Below the pieces are notes generated by a model. That model worked only from the letters and a program-made list of their open reading frames with translations, searched no databases and was not told where the DNA came from. The translations under genes were made by a program, and so were the position numbers. Of a stretch of 35,563 nucleotides of DNA, positions 1 to 9,290 are shown one piece after another (the first letter of the stretch is position 1; every line of letters starts with the position of its first letter). Source of the stretch: an uncultured Bacillota bacterium (lineage in GTDB: Bacteria; Bacillota_I; Bacilli_A; Izemoplasmatales; Hujiaoplasmataceae); assembly GCA_937862575.1 (NCBI GenBank), contig CALMFM010000211.1:1-35563 (forward strand), read 5' to 3'.

Positions 1-7
1 TTTGGTT

Positions 8-13
8 TATAAT
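8..13 (+). promoter_or_regulatory. Candidate -10 box of the first gene
   Basis: A perfect TATAAT lies about 58 bases before the first start codon. Any -35 box would fall outside the window, so this rests on the -10 alone. Confidence 0.35.
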
Positions 14-70
14 GATAATATATGCAGCGCTTCTTTTGTAACTTGAATATTGTTTGAAAGGGAATAGATT

Positions 71-2839
71 ATGAAATTGAAATCTTTGGATAATGTCCGC
101 AAATTAATATTTGAGTCAAACTTGTCTGAAAAAGGAAAGAGTGCGATTTTTTCTGAAATTCAGCAGTTTGTTTTTGATTTGGAACATAATAATTCTGTAA
201 ATCAACATCAACAAGAAGATAAGACTGGCTTAATAAATAATCCTTTGCTGAAATCTAGTCTTGGAAACCAAAAAAACGTGATTATATTGGCGATAGACTC
301 AAATTACAACTATTTGTATTTTAATCAAGCCTATAAGAATTCAATGAAGATTGCATATGGAGTAGACGTTGTTGTAGGTATGAATCTCTTAGATTGTATC
401 TCCTCAAAAGAAGATATAGATAAGTCCAAAACTAATTTTGATTTGGCACTCTCTGGCAAATCCCATTCAACCATTCAGGAATACGGAGATATCAGCAAGG
501 CGACCTATGAGTCATTCTATAATCCAATCTATAATGATAAAAACGAAATAATTGGAACATCTCTCTTTGCAATAGACATAAGTAAAAGAATCGAATCTGA
601 AAAAGAATTAAAGTATGAACGGAATCTCGCAAGGATGTATTTTGATGTTGCAGGAGTGATTCTTTTAGTTCTTGACTCAGAAGGAAATGTGTCTCTTATC
701 AATAAAAAAGGTTGTGAAGTCATAGGGTTGCCCGAAAATGAAATCATTGGCAAAAATTGGTTTGATCATTTCATACCCAAATCAAATATCGATACAGTAA
801 AAAAGGTTTTCGACGATGTATTCAATAAAGGCAGGGAGTTTGCAGCTCATTTCGAAAATCCAATTTTAAATTCCAATGGCAAGGAACGAATCATCAAATG
901 GTATAACACAATTATTTATGACGTGAACGAACTACCCATAGGCGTCTTAAGTTCTGGAGAAGACATTACTGATAGTTTGCTTACTGAGGAGCAACTTGTT
1001 CTTAGCACCAAAAATCTTCTTGAATCACAACGTATCGCTCATCTAGGAACCTGGAGACTCGATGTAAAAACCAATAAAGTTATTTGGACAGAGGAATTAT
1101 ATAAGATGTATGGCTTTGATCCGACATTGCCACCGCCAGATTATACAGAGCATATGAAATTGTTTACTAAAGAGAGTTGGGAGAAATTATCGACCTCTTT
1201 ATCATTGACAAGTACAAAGGGAATACCCTATGAACTGGAGCTCGAAACTGTCACTAAAGATGGCAGCAATGGATGGATGTGGGTAAGAGGAGAAGCGGAA
1301 AAAAACGATAATGGAGAGATTGTCGCAATTTGGGGAGCTGCTCAAGACATTACCGAACGAGTAAAAACACTTCAACTGGTCAAAGAAAGTCAAAGTCGAC
1401 TAGATATGTTTTTCAATCAGTCGCTTACCGGCTTTTTCATCATGATGATTGATAAGCCTATCTTATGGAATGAAACAGTTGACAAAGAAGAAGTATTGGA
1501 CTATGTTTTTAAACATCAAAAATGCACAAGAGTCAATCAAGCTCTTTTGAACCAATATGGAATCGAACTGGATGACTTCTTGAATAAAACGCCAAACGAA
1601 ATGTTTGCACACGATATTCAAGGGGGTAAATACGTATGGCGAAAGATGTTTGACGACGGGGTTCTTCAAACAATTACAGACGAAAGAAAATCCGATGGAA
1701 CGCAGATTTTTATCGAAGGGCACTACATATGTATGTATGACTCCGAAGGAAGAATCATCGGTCATTTCGGTAATCAGCTCGATGTTACTTCCAAAATTCA
1801 ACGGCAACAGGAAATTGAGTATTTAAGCAATCACGATTATTTGACTGGTCTTTTCAATCGGAGATATTACTTCGAGCAAATTAAAAAGCTTGATATTGAT
1901 GCCCATTATCCTCTGGGAATCATGATGCTTGATGTCAACGGACTGAAAATCATCAATGACGCTTTTGGACACTATGCTGGAGATAATGCACTAATTAAAC
2001 TTGGAAATGTGTTAAAGCATATTTTTGGAAAAAATAACATAGTTGCCAGAATCGGAGGAGATGAATTTGCAGTTCTATTATCCAATTCATCAATTGCCAA
2101 ACTTCAGTTCTATAAAGATCAAATCGTGGAGACCGTAAAGAAAGAGCGAATTGAGAACATTGAATTGTCTCTTGCGGTAGGCTATGAACTTAAACTACAT
2201 GAAAGCGACAATATTGAGGACATTTTGAAAGCTTCAGAAAACCACATGTATCGACATAAAACAACAGTAGGAACAAGCATTCGAAATAAGGCCATTAGTG
2301 CAATTCTAGAGACTTTGACAGAAAAGTATGAGAACGAGCGTAAGCATTCACAGAGAGTTAGCTCATACTGTAGGTTAATAGGCCAACAATTAAAACTGAG
2401 AAGCGACGAAATCAAAGAACTGGAACAAGCTGGTTTATTTCATGATATCGGAAAAATATCTATTCCTGACAGCATTCTAAATAAACCTGATAAATTGACG
2501 AAAGAAGAGTATGAAATAATCAAGTCGCATACCGAAGTAGGTTATCAAATTTTGAGAGCAGCTGATGAGTATTCCGATTTGGCAATTCAGGCTCTTCATC
2601 ATCACGAAAGATGGGATGGGTTTGGATACCCGAATGGGCTTAAAGAAACCGACATTCCGCTATTTTCAAGAATCATCGGAGTTGTCGATGCCTATGAGGC
2701 GATGACAGCTGACCGTCCCTATCGGAAAAGATTGACCACACAAGAAGCCATTTCTGAGATGAAAAAAAATTCGGGAACTCAATTTGACCCTAAAATAGTC
2801 AAAGTATTTTTGGAAAAGGTATTGAAAATACAAAATTAA
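71..2839 (+). CDS. PAS-GGDEF-HD-GYP cyclic-di-GMP turnover protein
   Basis: This 922-residue protein would make and/or break cyclic di-GMP in response to a signal. About four PAS-type sensor domains fill residues 60-580; the third (about 315-430) has the PAS_3 look with a WMWVRG segment. A GGDEF cyclase domain follows with an intact GGDEF at 662-666. The inhibitory I-site RxxD that should lie five residues upstream reads GKNN, so feedback inhibition by product is probably absent. An HD-GYP phosphodiesterase ends the protein, with HD at 791-792, a later HHHERWDG and GYP at 852-854. There are no obvious membrane helices or signal peptide, so it is probably cytoplasmic. GAAAGGGA stands upstream as a ribosome site. 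It is a single-gene unit closed by the hairpin at 2862. Domain calls are secure; the signal sensed is unknown, and which activity dominates cannot be read from sequence. Confidence 0.93.
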   Translation: MKLKSLDNVRKLIFESNLSEKGKSAIFSEIQQFVFDLEHNNSVNQHQQEDKTGLINNPLLKSSLGNQKNVIILAIDSNYNYLYFNQAYKNSMKIAYGVDVVVGMNLLDCISSKEDIDKSKTNFDLALSGKSHSTIQEYGDISKATYESFYNPIYNDKNEIIGTSLFAIDISKRIESEKELKYERNLARMYFDVAGVILLVLDSEGNVSLINKKGCEVIGLPENEIIGKNWFDHFIPKSNIDTVKKVFDDVFNKGREFAAHFENPILNSNGKERIIKWYNTIIYDVNELPIGVLSSGEDITDSLLTEEQLVLSTKNLLESQRIAHLGTWRLDVKTNKVIWTEELYKMYGFDPTLPPPDYTEHMKLFTKESWEKLSTSLSLTSTKGIPYELELETVTKDGSNGWMWVRGEAEKNDNGEIVAIWGAAQDITERVKTLQLVKESQSRLDMFFNQSLTGFFIMMIDKPILWNETVDKEEVLDYVFKHQKCTRVNQALLNQYGIELDDFLNKTPNEMFAHDIQGGKYVWRKMFDDGVLQTITDERKSDGTQIFIEGHYICMYDSEGRIIGHFGNQLDVTSKIQRQQEIEYLSNHDYLTGLFNRRYYFEQIKKLDIDAHYPLGIMMLDVNGLKIINDAFGHYAGDNALIKLGNVLKHIFGKNNIVARIGGDEFAVLLSNSSIAKLQFYKDQIVETVKKERIENIELSLAVGYELKLHESDNIEDILKASENHMYRHKTTVGTSIRNKAISAILETLTEKYENERKHSQRVSSYCRLIGQQLKLRSDEIKELEQAGLFHDIGKISIPDSILNKPDKLTKEEYEIIKSHTEVGYQILRAADEYSDLAIQALHHHERWDGFGYPNGLKETDIPLFSRIIGVVDAYEAMTADRPYRKRLTTQEAISEMKKNSGTQFDPKIVKVFLEKVLKIQN

Positions 2840-2861
2840 TTTTATCGTTTTCACAAAAAAA

Positions 2862-2881
2862 GGATCGCTTAACCGCGATCC
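2862..2881. terminator. Bidirectional terminator between convergent genes
   Basis: A perfect 7-bp stem, GGATCGC and GCGATCC, encloses a 6-base loop. A run of A lies on the left (U tail for the minus gene) and TTATTTT on the right. It sits between the stop codons of the GGDEF/HD-GYP gene and the flavodoxin-like gene. Confidence 0.85.
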
Positions 2882-3304
2882 TTATTTTACTAGTTCATTG
2901 TTTACATAAACTGCTTCCTCAACAATCTCGTTACTCGGATCCAAGAAAGCTCTAAATGTTATGAAATAGTTCTTGTATCCGCCTTCACATGAAGCGATAA
3001 TATGGACTTTTTTGTTTTTTATTTGGTATTGTTTCAAAAATGCTTTCATGTATGCATTGATTCTTCCCGCCCAAACAGGTGAGACCAGATAGACTTCATC
3101 ATACTTCGAAAGATCAATATCCATTGGTTTGATCTTAACTGATTTGTTCGTGACGGTTTGAAATCCATAAAAAAAAAGTTGAGCGAATCGAGATTTGTAT
3201 ACAGGTTTTAGATGCTCAATACGGTACATTTCACCTTCATAATTTTTAGCGATTTTCAATGACATTTCTTTGGAACTTGTTGAATGTACAATGATTGCTT
3301 TCAT
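2882..3304 (-). CDS. Flavodoxin-like protein
   Basis: This 140-residue protein has the alternating beta/alpha pattern of a short-chain flavodoxin. The N-terminal strand MKAIIVHS runs into a Ser/Thr-rich loop (residues 8-12) where flavodoxins bind the FMN phosphate. SPVWAGR at 75-81 matches the second FMN loop, with Trp78 able to stack on the flavin. It is probably a cytoplasmic electron carrier or an NAD(P)H-quinone/menaquinone-type redox protein. The closest textbook relatives are the protoporphyrinogen oxidase-like and flavodoxin_4/5 groups, which I cannot tell apart here. The start is fixed by GGAGGG just upstream. It is monocistronic, with its own TTGTTT/TATAAT promoter. Confidence 0.8.
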   Translation of the reverse strand: MKAIIVHSTSSKEMSLKIAKNYEGEMYRIEHLKPVYKSRFAQLFFYGFQTVTNKSVKIKPMDIDLSKYDEVYLVSPVWAGRINAYMKAFLKQYQIKNKKVHIIASCEGGYKNYFITFRAFLDPSNEIVEEAVYVNNELVK

Positions 3305-3330
3305 ATATGCCCTCCATAAATTTCACTGAC

Positions 3331-3359
3331 ATTATACACTATATTCAATCTTCAAACAA
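3331..3359 (-). promoter_or_regulatory. Promoter of the flavodoxin-like gene
   Basis: On the minus strand TTGTTT (3354-3359) is followed after 17 bases by a perfect TATAAT (3331-3336), about 25 bases before the start codon. Confidence 0.7.
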
Positions 3360-3736
3360 TCTAATAAATGAAAAAGAAGACCATACCTTCAAATTCGATA
3401 TAAATCAGAATTGACGCCATTAAGTTTAGTGAGATAATATCAACATATCACCAAAATTACAAGCAAATGGTATTGGTTCGAAAAAAATATTAATAAGAAA
3501 TTGTATTTGTCGATCCAAGAACTGAGTTTGCACCGATTGAGAATTGCATGGGGGCATAAATTTAAATAGAGGTGTTCTTGTAGAATCAATATCAATGAAA
3601 CGTATAATAAATTGCAAAGAATAATTGCTTGTTTAGGTTAATTGATATACAATTGTTTTGTATAAGAATTTAATATATAGGAAAAAAATTAAATATATTG
3701 AACCTCTATAACATTTACAAGATTACGGTGATTTTT
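3360..3736. other. Gene-poor AT-rich stretch before the MFS gene, possible gene remnant
   Basis: No convincing gene is present. In one plus-strand frame about 41 codons are open (roughly 3439-3576) and read like ordinary protein, with a segment KWYWFEKN and an end RIAWGHKFK followed by a stop, but there is no start codon or ribosome site. It could be the tail of a decayed gene. A TTGTTT at 3653-3658 with a TATATA at 3674-3679 is a poor promoter candidate for the MFS gene. Confidence 0.25.
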
Positions 3737-4972
3737 ATGAGTGATAGGTTTAAATATAATCTCAGAATCTTTATTATTTTTGGAATTTTGTTTGAATTAA
3801 TGACTGTATTTTATAATCCCTATGCGATGAAATTTCTTGAGAGAATCGGTGGGGATGAGTTTGATTTTTCGTTAGTTAATTCTACAAAAGGAATAATAAT
3901 GATTTTTACAACTTTACCGGCAGCTTTCATTATCAATAAAATAGTTGATAAGCAAAAAGTAACTGCCATTGTAGTTCTTTCTATGGCAGTTATTATCATG
4001 TCGATGTTTTTTGTACCGATGCTTCCAGCTAATTATCAGGTTATTTCTTTTATTGCTATTCTAACATTACTGATGATTCCAATTTCAATCTATAATATTA
4101 GTTATCAAAATATAACGGGTGAAATATTCCCACAAAGAAGGGCTAGAGTATTATCTAAAAGGAGTATTTATACAATAATATTTACAACTACAGTTACGAT
4201 AACATCGGGATTGATTTTTAAATATTTTGCACAAGAAAACAGTGAGTTTATTCTAATTTATCGAATATTTTATATTATTGCATTCCTATTTGGATTAATA
4301 GCTTTCTTTGTTTTTATGAAGCTAGATTACACACCTACTAAATCGATAGAACCTATTAAAATTAAAGGTAGTTTTAAAAAAGTATTTAAGAACAAACGTT
4401 TTACTAAGTTTGCGTTGAGTTCGACGATATTTCATTTTGGTTGGCAGATGGGTTGGCCTTTATTCTCTATCTATACTATAAAGACATTAGGCGCAGATGA
4501 GTTTTGGTTATCCTTAATTACTGTAGGATCCGCTATTGCAATGCTATTTTCACTTCGCATATGGCCTAAATTAATTGAGAGATATGGGAACGAGAAAATA
4601 GCTTATATATGTACATTCGGGATGGCTATTACACCAATATTATATGTAATCTCTAAAAGCCTAATTGTCCTCGTTATATTTGCTTCTTTATCAGGAGTAT
4701 TTACTTCTGGAACTATAACAGTTTTATTTAGTGATATGTTGGAAGTGGTTCCTGAAAAAAATAGAATTATTTATGTTGGATATTATAATGTATTGACTAG
4801 TATTACTTTGGCTATATCCCCTTTTGTCGGGCATTATTTTTATGAACAAAAAGGTATTATATATGCATTGATTATAACTACTGTATTTAGACTTTTAGGG
4901 GGTTTGGCATTCATGGTGCGAGAACGTTCTGAAAGAAAATATAAGCTGAGAAGCGAGGATTCTTCTCTTTGA
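3737..4972 (+). CDS. Major facilitator superfamily transporter
   Basis: About 411 residues made of 11-12 hydrophobic helices, with a charged central loop (near MKLDYTPTKSIEPIKIKG) dividing two six-helix halves as in MFS permeases. Basic and Gly-rich loops follow helix 2 (INKIVDKQK) and helix 8. The substrate cannot be inferred. A TTG at 3698 would add 13 residues; I prefer the ATG at 3737 because GGTGA precedes it and hydrophobic sequence begins soon after. The gene is visibly richer in A/T and in ATA/TTA codons than the ABC genes downstream, which may mean horizontal origin. It is a separate unit closed by the hairpin at 5016. Confidence 0.82.
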   Translation: MSDRFKYNLRIFIIFGILFELMTVFYNPYAMKFLERIGGDEFDFSLVNSTKGIIMIFTTLPAAFIINKIVDKQKVTAIVVLSMAVIIMSMFFVPMLPANYQVISFIAILTLLMIPISIYNISYQNITGEIFPQRRARVLSKRSIYTIIFTTTVTITSGLIFKYFAQENSEFILIYRIFYIIAFLFGLIAFFVFMKLDYTPTKSIEPIKIKGSFKKVFKNKRFTKFALSSTIFHFGWQMGWPLFSIYTIKTLGADEFWLSLITVGSAIAMLFSLRIWPKLIERYGNEKIAYICTFGMAITPILYVISKSLIVLVIFASLSGVFTSGTITVLFSDMLEVVPEKNRIIYVGYYNVLTSITLAISPFVGHYFYEQKGIIYALIITTVFRLLGGLAFMVRERSERKYKLRSEDSSL

Positions 4973-5015
4973 AGAAGCAAGAGAACTGCCTGCCGTCAGA
5001 ACCCAAAATCATGTT

Positions 5016-5038
5016 AACTCCCAGCCGGGAGTTTTTTT
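5016..5038 (+). terminator. Terminator after the MFS gene
   Basis: A 7-bp stem AACTCCC/GGGAGTT with a 4-base loop AGCC is followed by a run of seven T. Confidence 0.9.
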
Positions 5039-5117
5039 CTTCATTAAAAAAGATATATATATCTATCTAAAAAAAATCTTCTTTGACAATATAAAGTGTA
5101 TATTCTACGCTTTTTTA

Positions 5118-5146
5118 TTGACTTTGATATACTCATTATATATAAT
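5118..5146 (+). promoter_or_regulatory. Promoter of the marR-ABC operon
   Basis: TTGACT (5118-5123), a 17-base spacer and a perfect TATAAT (5141-5146), about 42 bases before the MarR start codon. It is the best sigma-A-type promoter in this half of the window. Confidence 0.85.
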
Positions 5147-5168
5147 TAGGTCATACCTAACTAATTAT
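5142..5168. promoter_or_regulatory. Palindromic MarR-type operator
   Basis: Two nested inverted repeats lie on the -10 box and the transcription start. The inner is TTAGGT-CAT-ACCTAA (5146-5160). The outer is ATAATTAG (5142-5149) with CTAATTAT (5161-5168). MarR-family dimers bind such palindromes over their own promoters, so autorepression by the adjacent regulator is the natural reading. Binding itself is inferred. Confidence 0.72.
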
Positions 5169-5187
5169 AATGTATAAGGAGTTTTTT

Positions 5188-5613
5188 ATGGATAGAGAAG
5201 TTGTAAGAAAATCTTTCAATCGCTTACTGAAAATGTATTTCAACAGTTCGAAGGAAGTGTATGAAGAGATAAATTTCAAAGAGATCACGGGAACTCAATT
5301 CAAGTATCTGAAACTGATTCGCGAGAAACAAAAGGCCACATTTACGGAACTTGCGGAATTGTTCAACATATCAAAACCGACACTTACAGAAACGATAAAC
5401 AAGTTTTTAAAAGCAAAACTTGTCAAAAAGACACGTTGTAATAACGATCAAAGAGTCTACTACATTTCTCTTACTAAAAAAGGCGAAAAATTAGCTATGA
5501 CAAATGAACTTGAAAGTATGAAGGCCGTATCAAAGATATTTGAGAGATTGACAGAAGAAGAAATAGAAATAGCAGTCAAACTTTTTGACAAAATTGGAGA
5601 AGACAGCATATGA
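5188..5613 (+). CDS. MarR family transcriptional regulator
   Basis: This 141-residue protein carries a winged helix-turn-helix at about 36-100. The recognition region is FTELAELFNISKPTLTETI, and the wing is KTRCNNDQRVYYISLTKKG. An N-terminal and a C-terminal helix would form the dimer. An upstream in-frame ATG at 5170 exists, but AAGGAG at 5176-5181 places the real start at 5188, six bases later. The stop overlaps the next start (ATGA), so it is translationally coupled to the first ABC half-transporter. By context it probably represses the exporter until a toxic ligand binds. No redox-type cysteine pair is present; there is a single Cys in the wing. Confidence 0.9.
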   Translation: MDREVVRKSFNRLLKMYFNSSKEVYEEINFKEITGTQFKYLKLIREKQKATFTELAELFNISKPTLTETINKFLKAKLVKKTRCNNDQRVYYISLTKKGEKLAMTNELESMKAVSKIFERLTEEEIEIAVKLFDKIGEDSI

Positions 5614-7382
5614 TTTTTGGAAAACTTGTAAATAAATATTACTTAAAATATTGGTATATGTTCCTGTTGGGATTTATTACCTTGGGACTGGTTGATTACT
5701 ATCAATTACTGATACCTCAAGCTGTCGCAAGGATAATCGACGCAATCGATAAAGGAACTTTGGAAGTGGCTTATCTATTAACTCAGATAGGTTTGATTGC
5801 CATATTCGCGGCGGTTATAACTGTAGGACGTTTCTTTTGGAGAATCTTCATTTTCGGAGCTTCAAGAACTATCGGATATGATATACGCAATGAGATGTTC
5901 GCTCATAGCGAAAAATTAAGCAATGAATACTATTCCAGACATAAAGTCGGTGGATTGATGGCTCATTACATTAACGATCTTGAAGCCGTAAGAAATGCCA
6001 TGGGACCAGGAATAATCATGCTATTCGACGCATTGTTCATGGGTATCCTGACTTTTTGGATGATGGCAAAAGTCAATTTTAAACTGACTTTCGTAGCTGC
6101 GATACCTTTAGTAATTTTGGCTATATTCGGTGGTATTATTGGCGCATATCTTAGAAAAAAATTCAAGGAGCGTCAACAAGCGTTTGAGGACATGAGTGAT
6201 TTCACAAATGAAAACTTCAGTGGGATTTCAGTCGTCAAGGCATTCGTCAAAGAAGATGTTGAAATCAAGGAATTCACCAAGATAAATCATGATTTAAAAA
6301 ATAAAACCATAACCTTTGTTAAAACGTCTACATTATTTGATATATTCATCAGAACTTTGATTTCCACCGTATTTGTTATACTCATCGCTTATGGTGGCTA
6401 TTTGGTTATAAGCACAAAAGGATTACCTGATAATCAAAGCCTTTCTATAAGCGAATTGGTATTGTTGATTCAATACTTTGGAATGCTGATCTGGCCGATG
6501 TTAGCTATCGGAATGGTTATCAACACCGCAAGTCAAGGGAATGCTTCTCGTTTGAGAATAGAGTCGATACTTAATGCTGTAGTCGATGTTAAAGATGGAG
6601 ACGACCTGATAGAAATTGATCATCTTGATGGAAATATCGAATTCAAAGATCTGACTTTCACATATCCGGGAGAGACAAAACCAGTCTTGAAGAATCTTTC
6701 ATTTAAGATTGCACAAGGCGAAATGGTGGGAATTATCGGTAGAACCGGATCGGGAAAGACCAGCCTTGTAGACTTGTTGCTGAGGATTTATAACATTGAA
6801 GATAATAAGTTGACGCTCGACAACAAAGACATAATGCATCTTCCTATTGATATTGTGCGAAGCCAAATTGGGTATGTGCCTCAAGATGGATTTTTGTTTA
6901 GCGACACCATCAACAACAATATTTCTCTAGGAATCAATAGGGATGGCAATTACTTGGAAAACATCATCAGCAGCGCTAAATTGAGCGATGTTCATGACAA
7001 TATAATTGATTTCTCTGAAGGTTATGAAACCTTGATTGGCGAAAGAGGAGTTACTTTATCGGGTGGGCAACGTCAAAGAATCTCAATTGCCAGAGCTTTG
7101 ATTAAGGAACCGCCAATTCTAATTTTGGATGACTCCGTTAGTGCAGTAGATACAAACACCGAAGAGATAATACTGAAGAATCTCAAAACAGTTCGTAAAA
7201 ATAAGACGACAATTTTGATTGCGCACAGAATCACGACCATTAAAGACGCAAATAAAATCATTGTGATCGATGACGGGGAAATAATCGGTATCGGAACTCA
7301 TAAGGAAGTGATGTCGTCTTGCATCTTTTATAAAGACATGGTCGAGAGACAAAAACTCGAAGACGAATTGGAGGTGGCTTAA
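5610..7382 (+). CDS. Heterodimeric ABC exporter subunit with degenerate catalytic site
   Basis: A 590-residue half-transporter: six membrane helices in about residues 15-320, then an ATPase domain. Walker A is GRTGSGKT (377-384), the signature is a canonical LSGGQ (483-487), and the switch is IAHRIT. The Walker B motif reads ILILDD (Asp507-Asp508), so the catalytic glutamate is replaced by Asp. This is the hallmark of the non-catalytic-site partner in heterodimeric multidrug exporters of the BmrC/LmrC/TM287 type. It overlaps marR by four bases and is followed by its partner after one base. The likely role is drug or lipid export, but substrate is not visible. Confidence 0.93.
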   Translation: MIFGKLVNKYYLKYWYMFLLGFITLGLVDYYQLLIPQAVARIIDAIDKGTLEVAYLLTQIGLIAIFAAVITVGRFFWRIFIFGASRTIGYDIRNEMFAHSEKLSNEYYSRHKVGGLMAHYINDLEAVRNAMGPGIIMLFDALFMGILTFWMMAKVNFKLTFVAAIPLVILAIFGGIIGAYLRKKFKERQQAFEDMSDFTNENFSGISVVKAFVKEDVEIKEFTKINHDLKNKTITFVKTSTLFDIFIRTLISTVFVILIAYGGYLVISTKGLPDNQSLSISELVLLIQYFGMLIWPMLAIGMVINTASQGNASRLRIESILNAVVDVKDGDDLIEIDHLDGNIEFKDLTFTYPGETKPVLKNLSFKIAQGEMVGIIGRTGSGKTSLVDLLLRIYNIEDNKLTLDNKDIMHLPIDIVRSQIGYVPQDGFLFSDTINNNISLGINRDGNYLENIISSAKLSDVHDNIIDFSEGYETLIGERGVTLSGGQRQRISIARALIKEPPILILDDSVSAVDTNTEEIILKNLKTVRKNKTTILIAHRITTIKDANKIIVIDDGEIIGIGTHKEVMSSCIFYKDMVERQKLEDELEVA

Positions 7383-7383
7383 G

Positions 7384-9189
7384 ATGGCAAGAGGACAAAA
7401 CCTTTCAGTTGAGGAAAGACAACATACAATGAGCGACAAGGTCATCATCAAACGTCTTATGTCGTATGCCAAGCCATATTATTTAAGATTCGGTGGAGTT
7501 TTGCTATTGATGATTATTACAGTTTTGGTTGGCTTGCTGGAACCGTTCATAATCGGTGAAAGCGTGGATATTTTGACAGCGGATGAAGTCGATGTAAAAA
7601 TGCTGATAATTTACCTTAGCATATTTGGAGCTTCTATCGTAATCAATGCGTTCGTAACATATTATCAGGTATTGATGCTACAAAGAATAGGACAGTCAAT
7701 CGTATTTAACATCAGAGAAGAAGTTTTCACTCATCTTGAAAGACAGGATATCGAATATCATAATAACAAACCTACAGGGGTTTTGGTAACCAGAGTTACA
7801 AATGATACCAATACCCTTAATGAAATGTATACTTCGGTTATCGTCAATTTCATCAGGAACGTGCTGATGATAATCGGAATCGTTATCGCCATGAGTTTGA
7901 TAAATTACAAACAAGCCGGCAATATTCGGCTCACTCTATTGGCGATGACAGTAATGCCACTAGTTGTGATAGCGTCGTTCGTTTTCAGAAAATATTCCAG
8001 AGCCGCATATCGGGAAGTTCGTAAGTATCTAGCCATAGTCAATGCCTTCTTGAGCGAACACCTCTCAGGCATGAAAATCATTCAAATTTTCAACCAACAA
8101 AAAAGAAAATACAAGGAATTCAGTGACAAAAACAATGATCTCAGAAAAGCCTATATGAAACAACTCGTGATCTTTGGTGTTTACCGCCCGACAGTTTACA
8201 TGTTCTATATTGGCGCTTTGATCTTAATCTATTATTACGGTGGACTACAAGCCATCAGCGGAGTGATAACTGTTGGATTCCTCGTTGCTTTCGCACAGTA
8301 TATCGGTAGATTCTTTGAGCCAATCCAACAGTTGGCTGAACAATTCAACGTCTTGCAGGCGGCTTTTGCCTCCAGTGAAAGAATTTTCGGCATCTTGGAT
8401 GAAAAACCTTTAGTGGTAGACACCGAAGGAGCAGTAGATCTTGAAGAGATTAGAGGAGATATCGAATTCAAAAATGTGTGGTTTGCTTATAAAGAAGACG
8501 AATGGATTCTTAAGGATGTTTCATTCAAGGTGAATGCTAAAGAAAGCGTGGCTTTTGTTGGCGCAACCGGCGCTGGAAAGACAACGATACTATCGTTAAT
8601 CGTAAGAAATTACGATATCCAGAAGGGACAAATATTGATTGATGGGATCGACATCAAGAAGATCAAAATTAGTTCACTTAGATCTTTTATCGGGCAGATG
8701 TTACAAGAAGTATTCATGTTTAGCGGAACCATCGCCTCCAACATAAAACTGAGAGAAGATTCGATTACCGATGAAAAAATGATTGAAGCCTCAAAATATG
8801 TAAACGCTGATAAATTCATAAATAAACTTGATAATCAATACAATGAAGAGGTACGAGAAAGAGGAAACAATTTCTCGTCTGGTCAAAGACAATTGCTATC
8901 ATTTTCAAGAACGTTGGTTCATAATCCTAGAGTAATGATTTTGGATGAAGCCACCGCAAACATCGATACCGAAACAGAACAATTAATTCAGGATTCACTG
9001 AAAAAGATGATGACAATAGGAACGATGTTGATTGTAGCACATCGTCTTTCAACAATCCAACATGTCGATCAAATAATAGTTCTACATAAAGGTGAGATAA
9101 TTGAAAGAGGAAATCATCAAGTCTTATTGAAACAAAAAGGCATGTATTACGATCTATACAAACTTCAATATCAAGAAAGATCAGTATAG
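7384..9189 (+). CDS. Heterodimeric ABC exporter subunit with catalytic glutamate
   Basis: A 601-residue half-transporter: six membrane helices in about residues 30-330, then an ATPase domain with Walker A GATGAGKT (393-400), Walker B MILDE (Asp521-Glu522) and H-loop VAHRLS. Its signature motif is FSSGQ (497-501) instead of LSGGQ. The complex with the upstream subunit would therefore have one normal site (this Walker A/B with the partner's LSGGQ) and one degenerate site (the partner's Asp508 with this FSSGQ), exactly as in BmrCD, LmrCD and TM287/288. GGAGGT stands 8 bases before the start. It ends the marR operon; the hairpin at 9254 closes it. Confidence 0.93.
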   Translation: MARGQNLSVEERQHTMSDKVIIKRLMSYAKPYYLRFGGVLLLMIITVLVGLLEPFIIGESVDILTADEVDVKMLIIYLSIFGASIVINAFVTYYQVLMLQRIGQSIVFNIREEVFTHLERQDIEYHNNKPTGVLVTRVTNDTNTLNEMYTSVIVNFIRNVLMIIGIVIAMSLINYKQAGNIRLTLLAMTVMPLVVIASFVFRKYSRAAYREVRKYLAIVNAFLSEHLSGMKIIQIFNQQKRKYKEFSDKNNDLRKAYMKQLVIFGVYRPTVYMFYIGALILIYYYGGLQAISGVITVGFLVAFAQYIGRFFEPIQQLAEQFNVLQAAFASSERIFGILDEKPLVVDTEGAVDLEEIRGDIEFKNVWFAYKEDEWILKDVSFKVNAKESVAFVGATGAGKTTILSLIVRNYDIQKGQILIDGIDIKKIKISSLRSFIGQMLQEVFMFSGTIASNIKLREDSITDEKMIEASKYVNADKFINKLDNQYNEEVRERGNNFSSGQRQLLSFSRTLVHNPRVMILDEATANIDTETEQLIQDSLKKMMTIGTMLIVAHRLSTIQHVDQIIVLHKGEIIERGNHQVLLKQKGMYYDLYKLQYQERSV

Positions 9190-9253
9190 TCTTAGGAACC
9201 ATAAGTATGATTTTAATCAGGCACTACTGAACATAGGAATTGTTTATATACAT

Positions 9254-9290
9254 AAAGCAATCAGATGAGATTTCACTGATTGCTTTATTC
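9254..9290 (+). terminator. Terminator of the marR-ABC operon
   Basis: A perfect 11-bp stem, AAAGCAATCAG and CTGATTGCTTT, with an 11-base loop, then ATTCTATTTAT. The tail is not a pure U run. Confidence 0.8.

Noticed and set aside
3698-3736. TTG start giving a longer MFS protein
   Set aside because: No ribosome site at a proper distance; the ATG at 3737 has GGTGA and begins closer to the first helix.
3811-3870. GGDEF string inside the MFS protein
   Set aside because: It is a chance string in a loop between membrane helices; no cyclase domain surrounds it.
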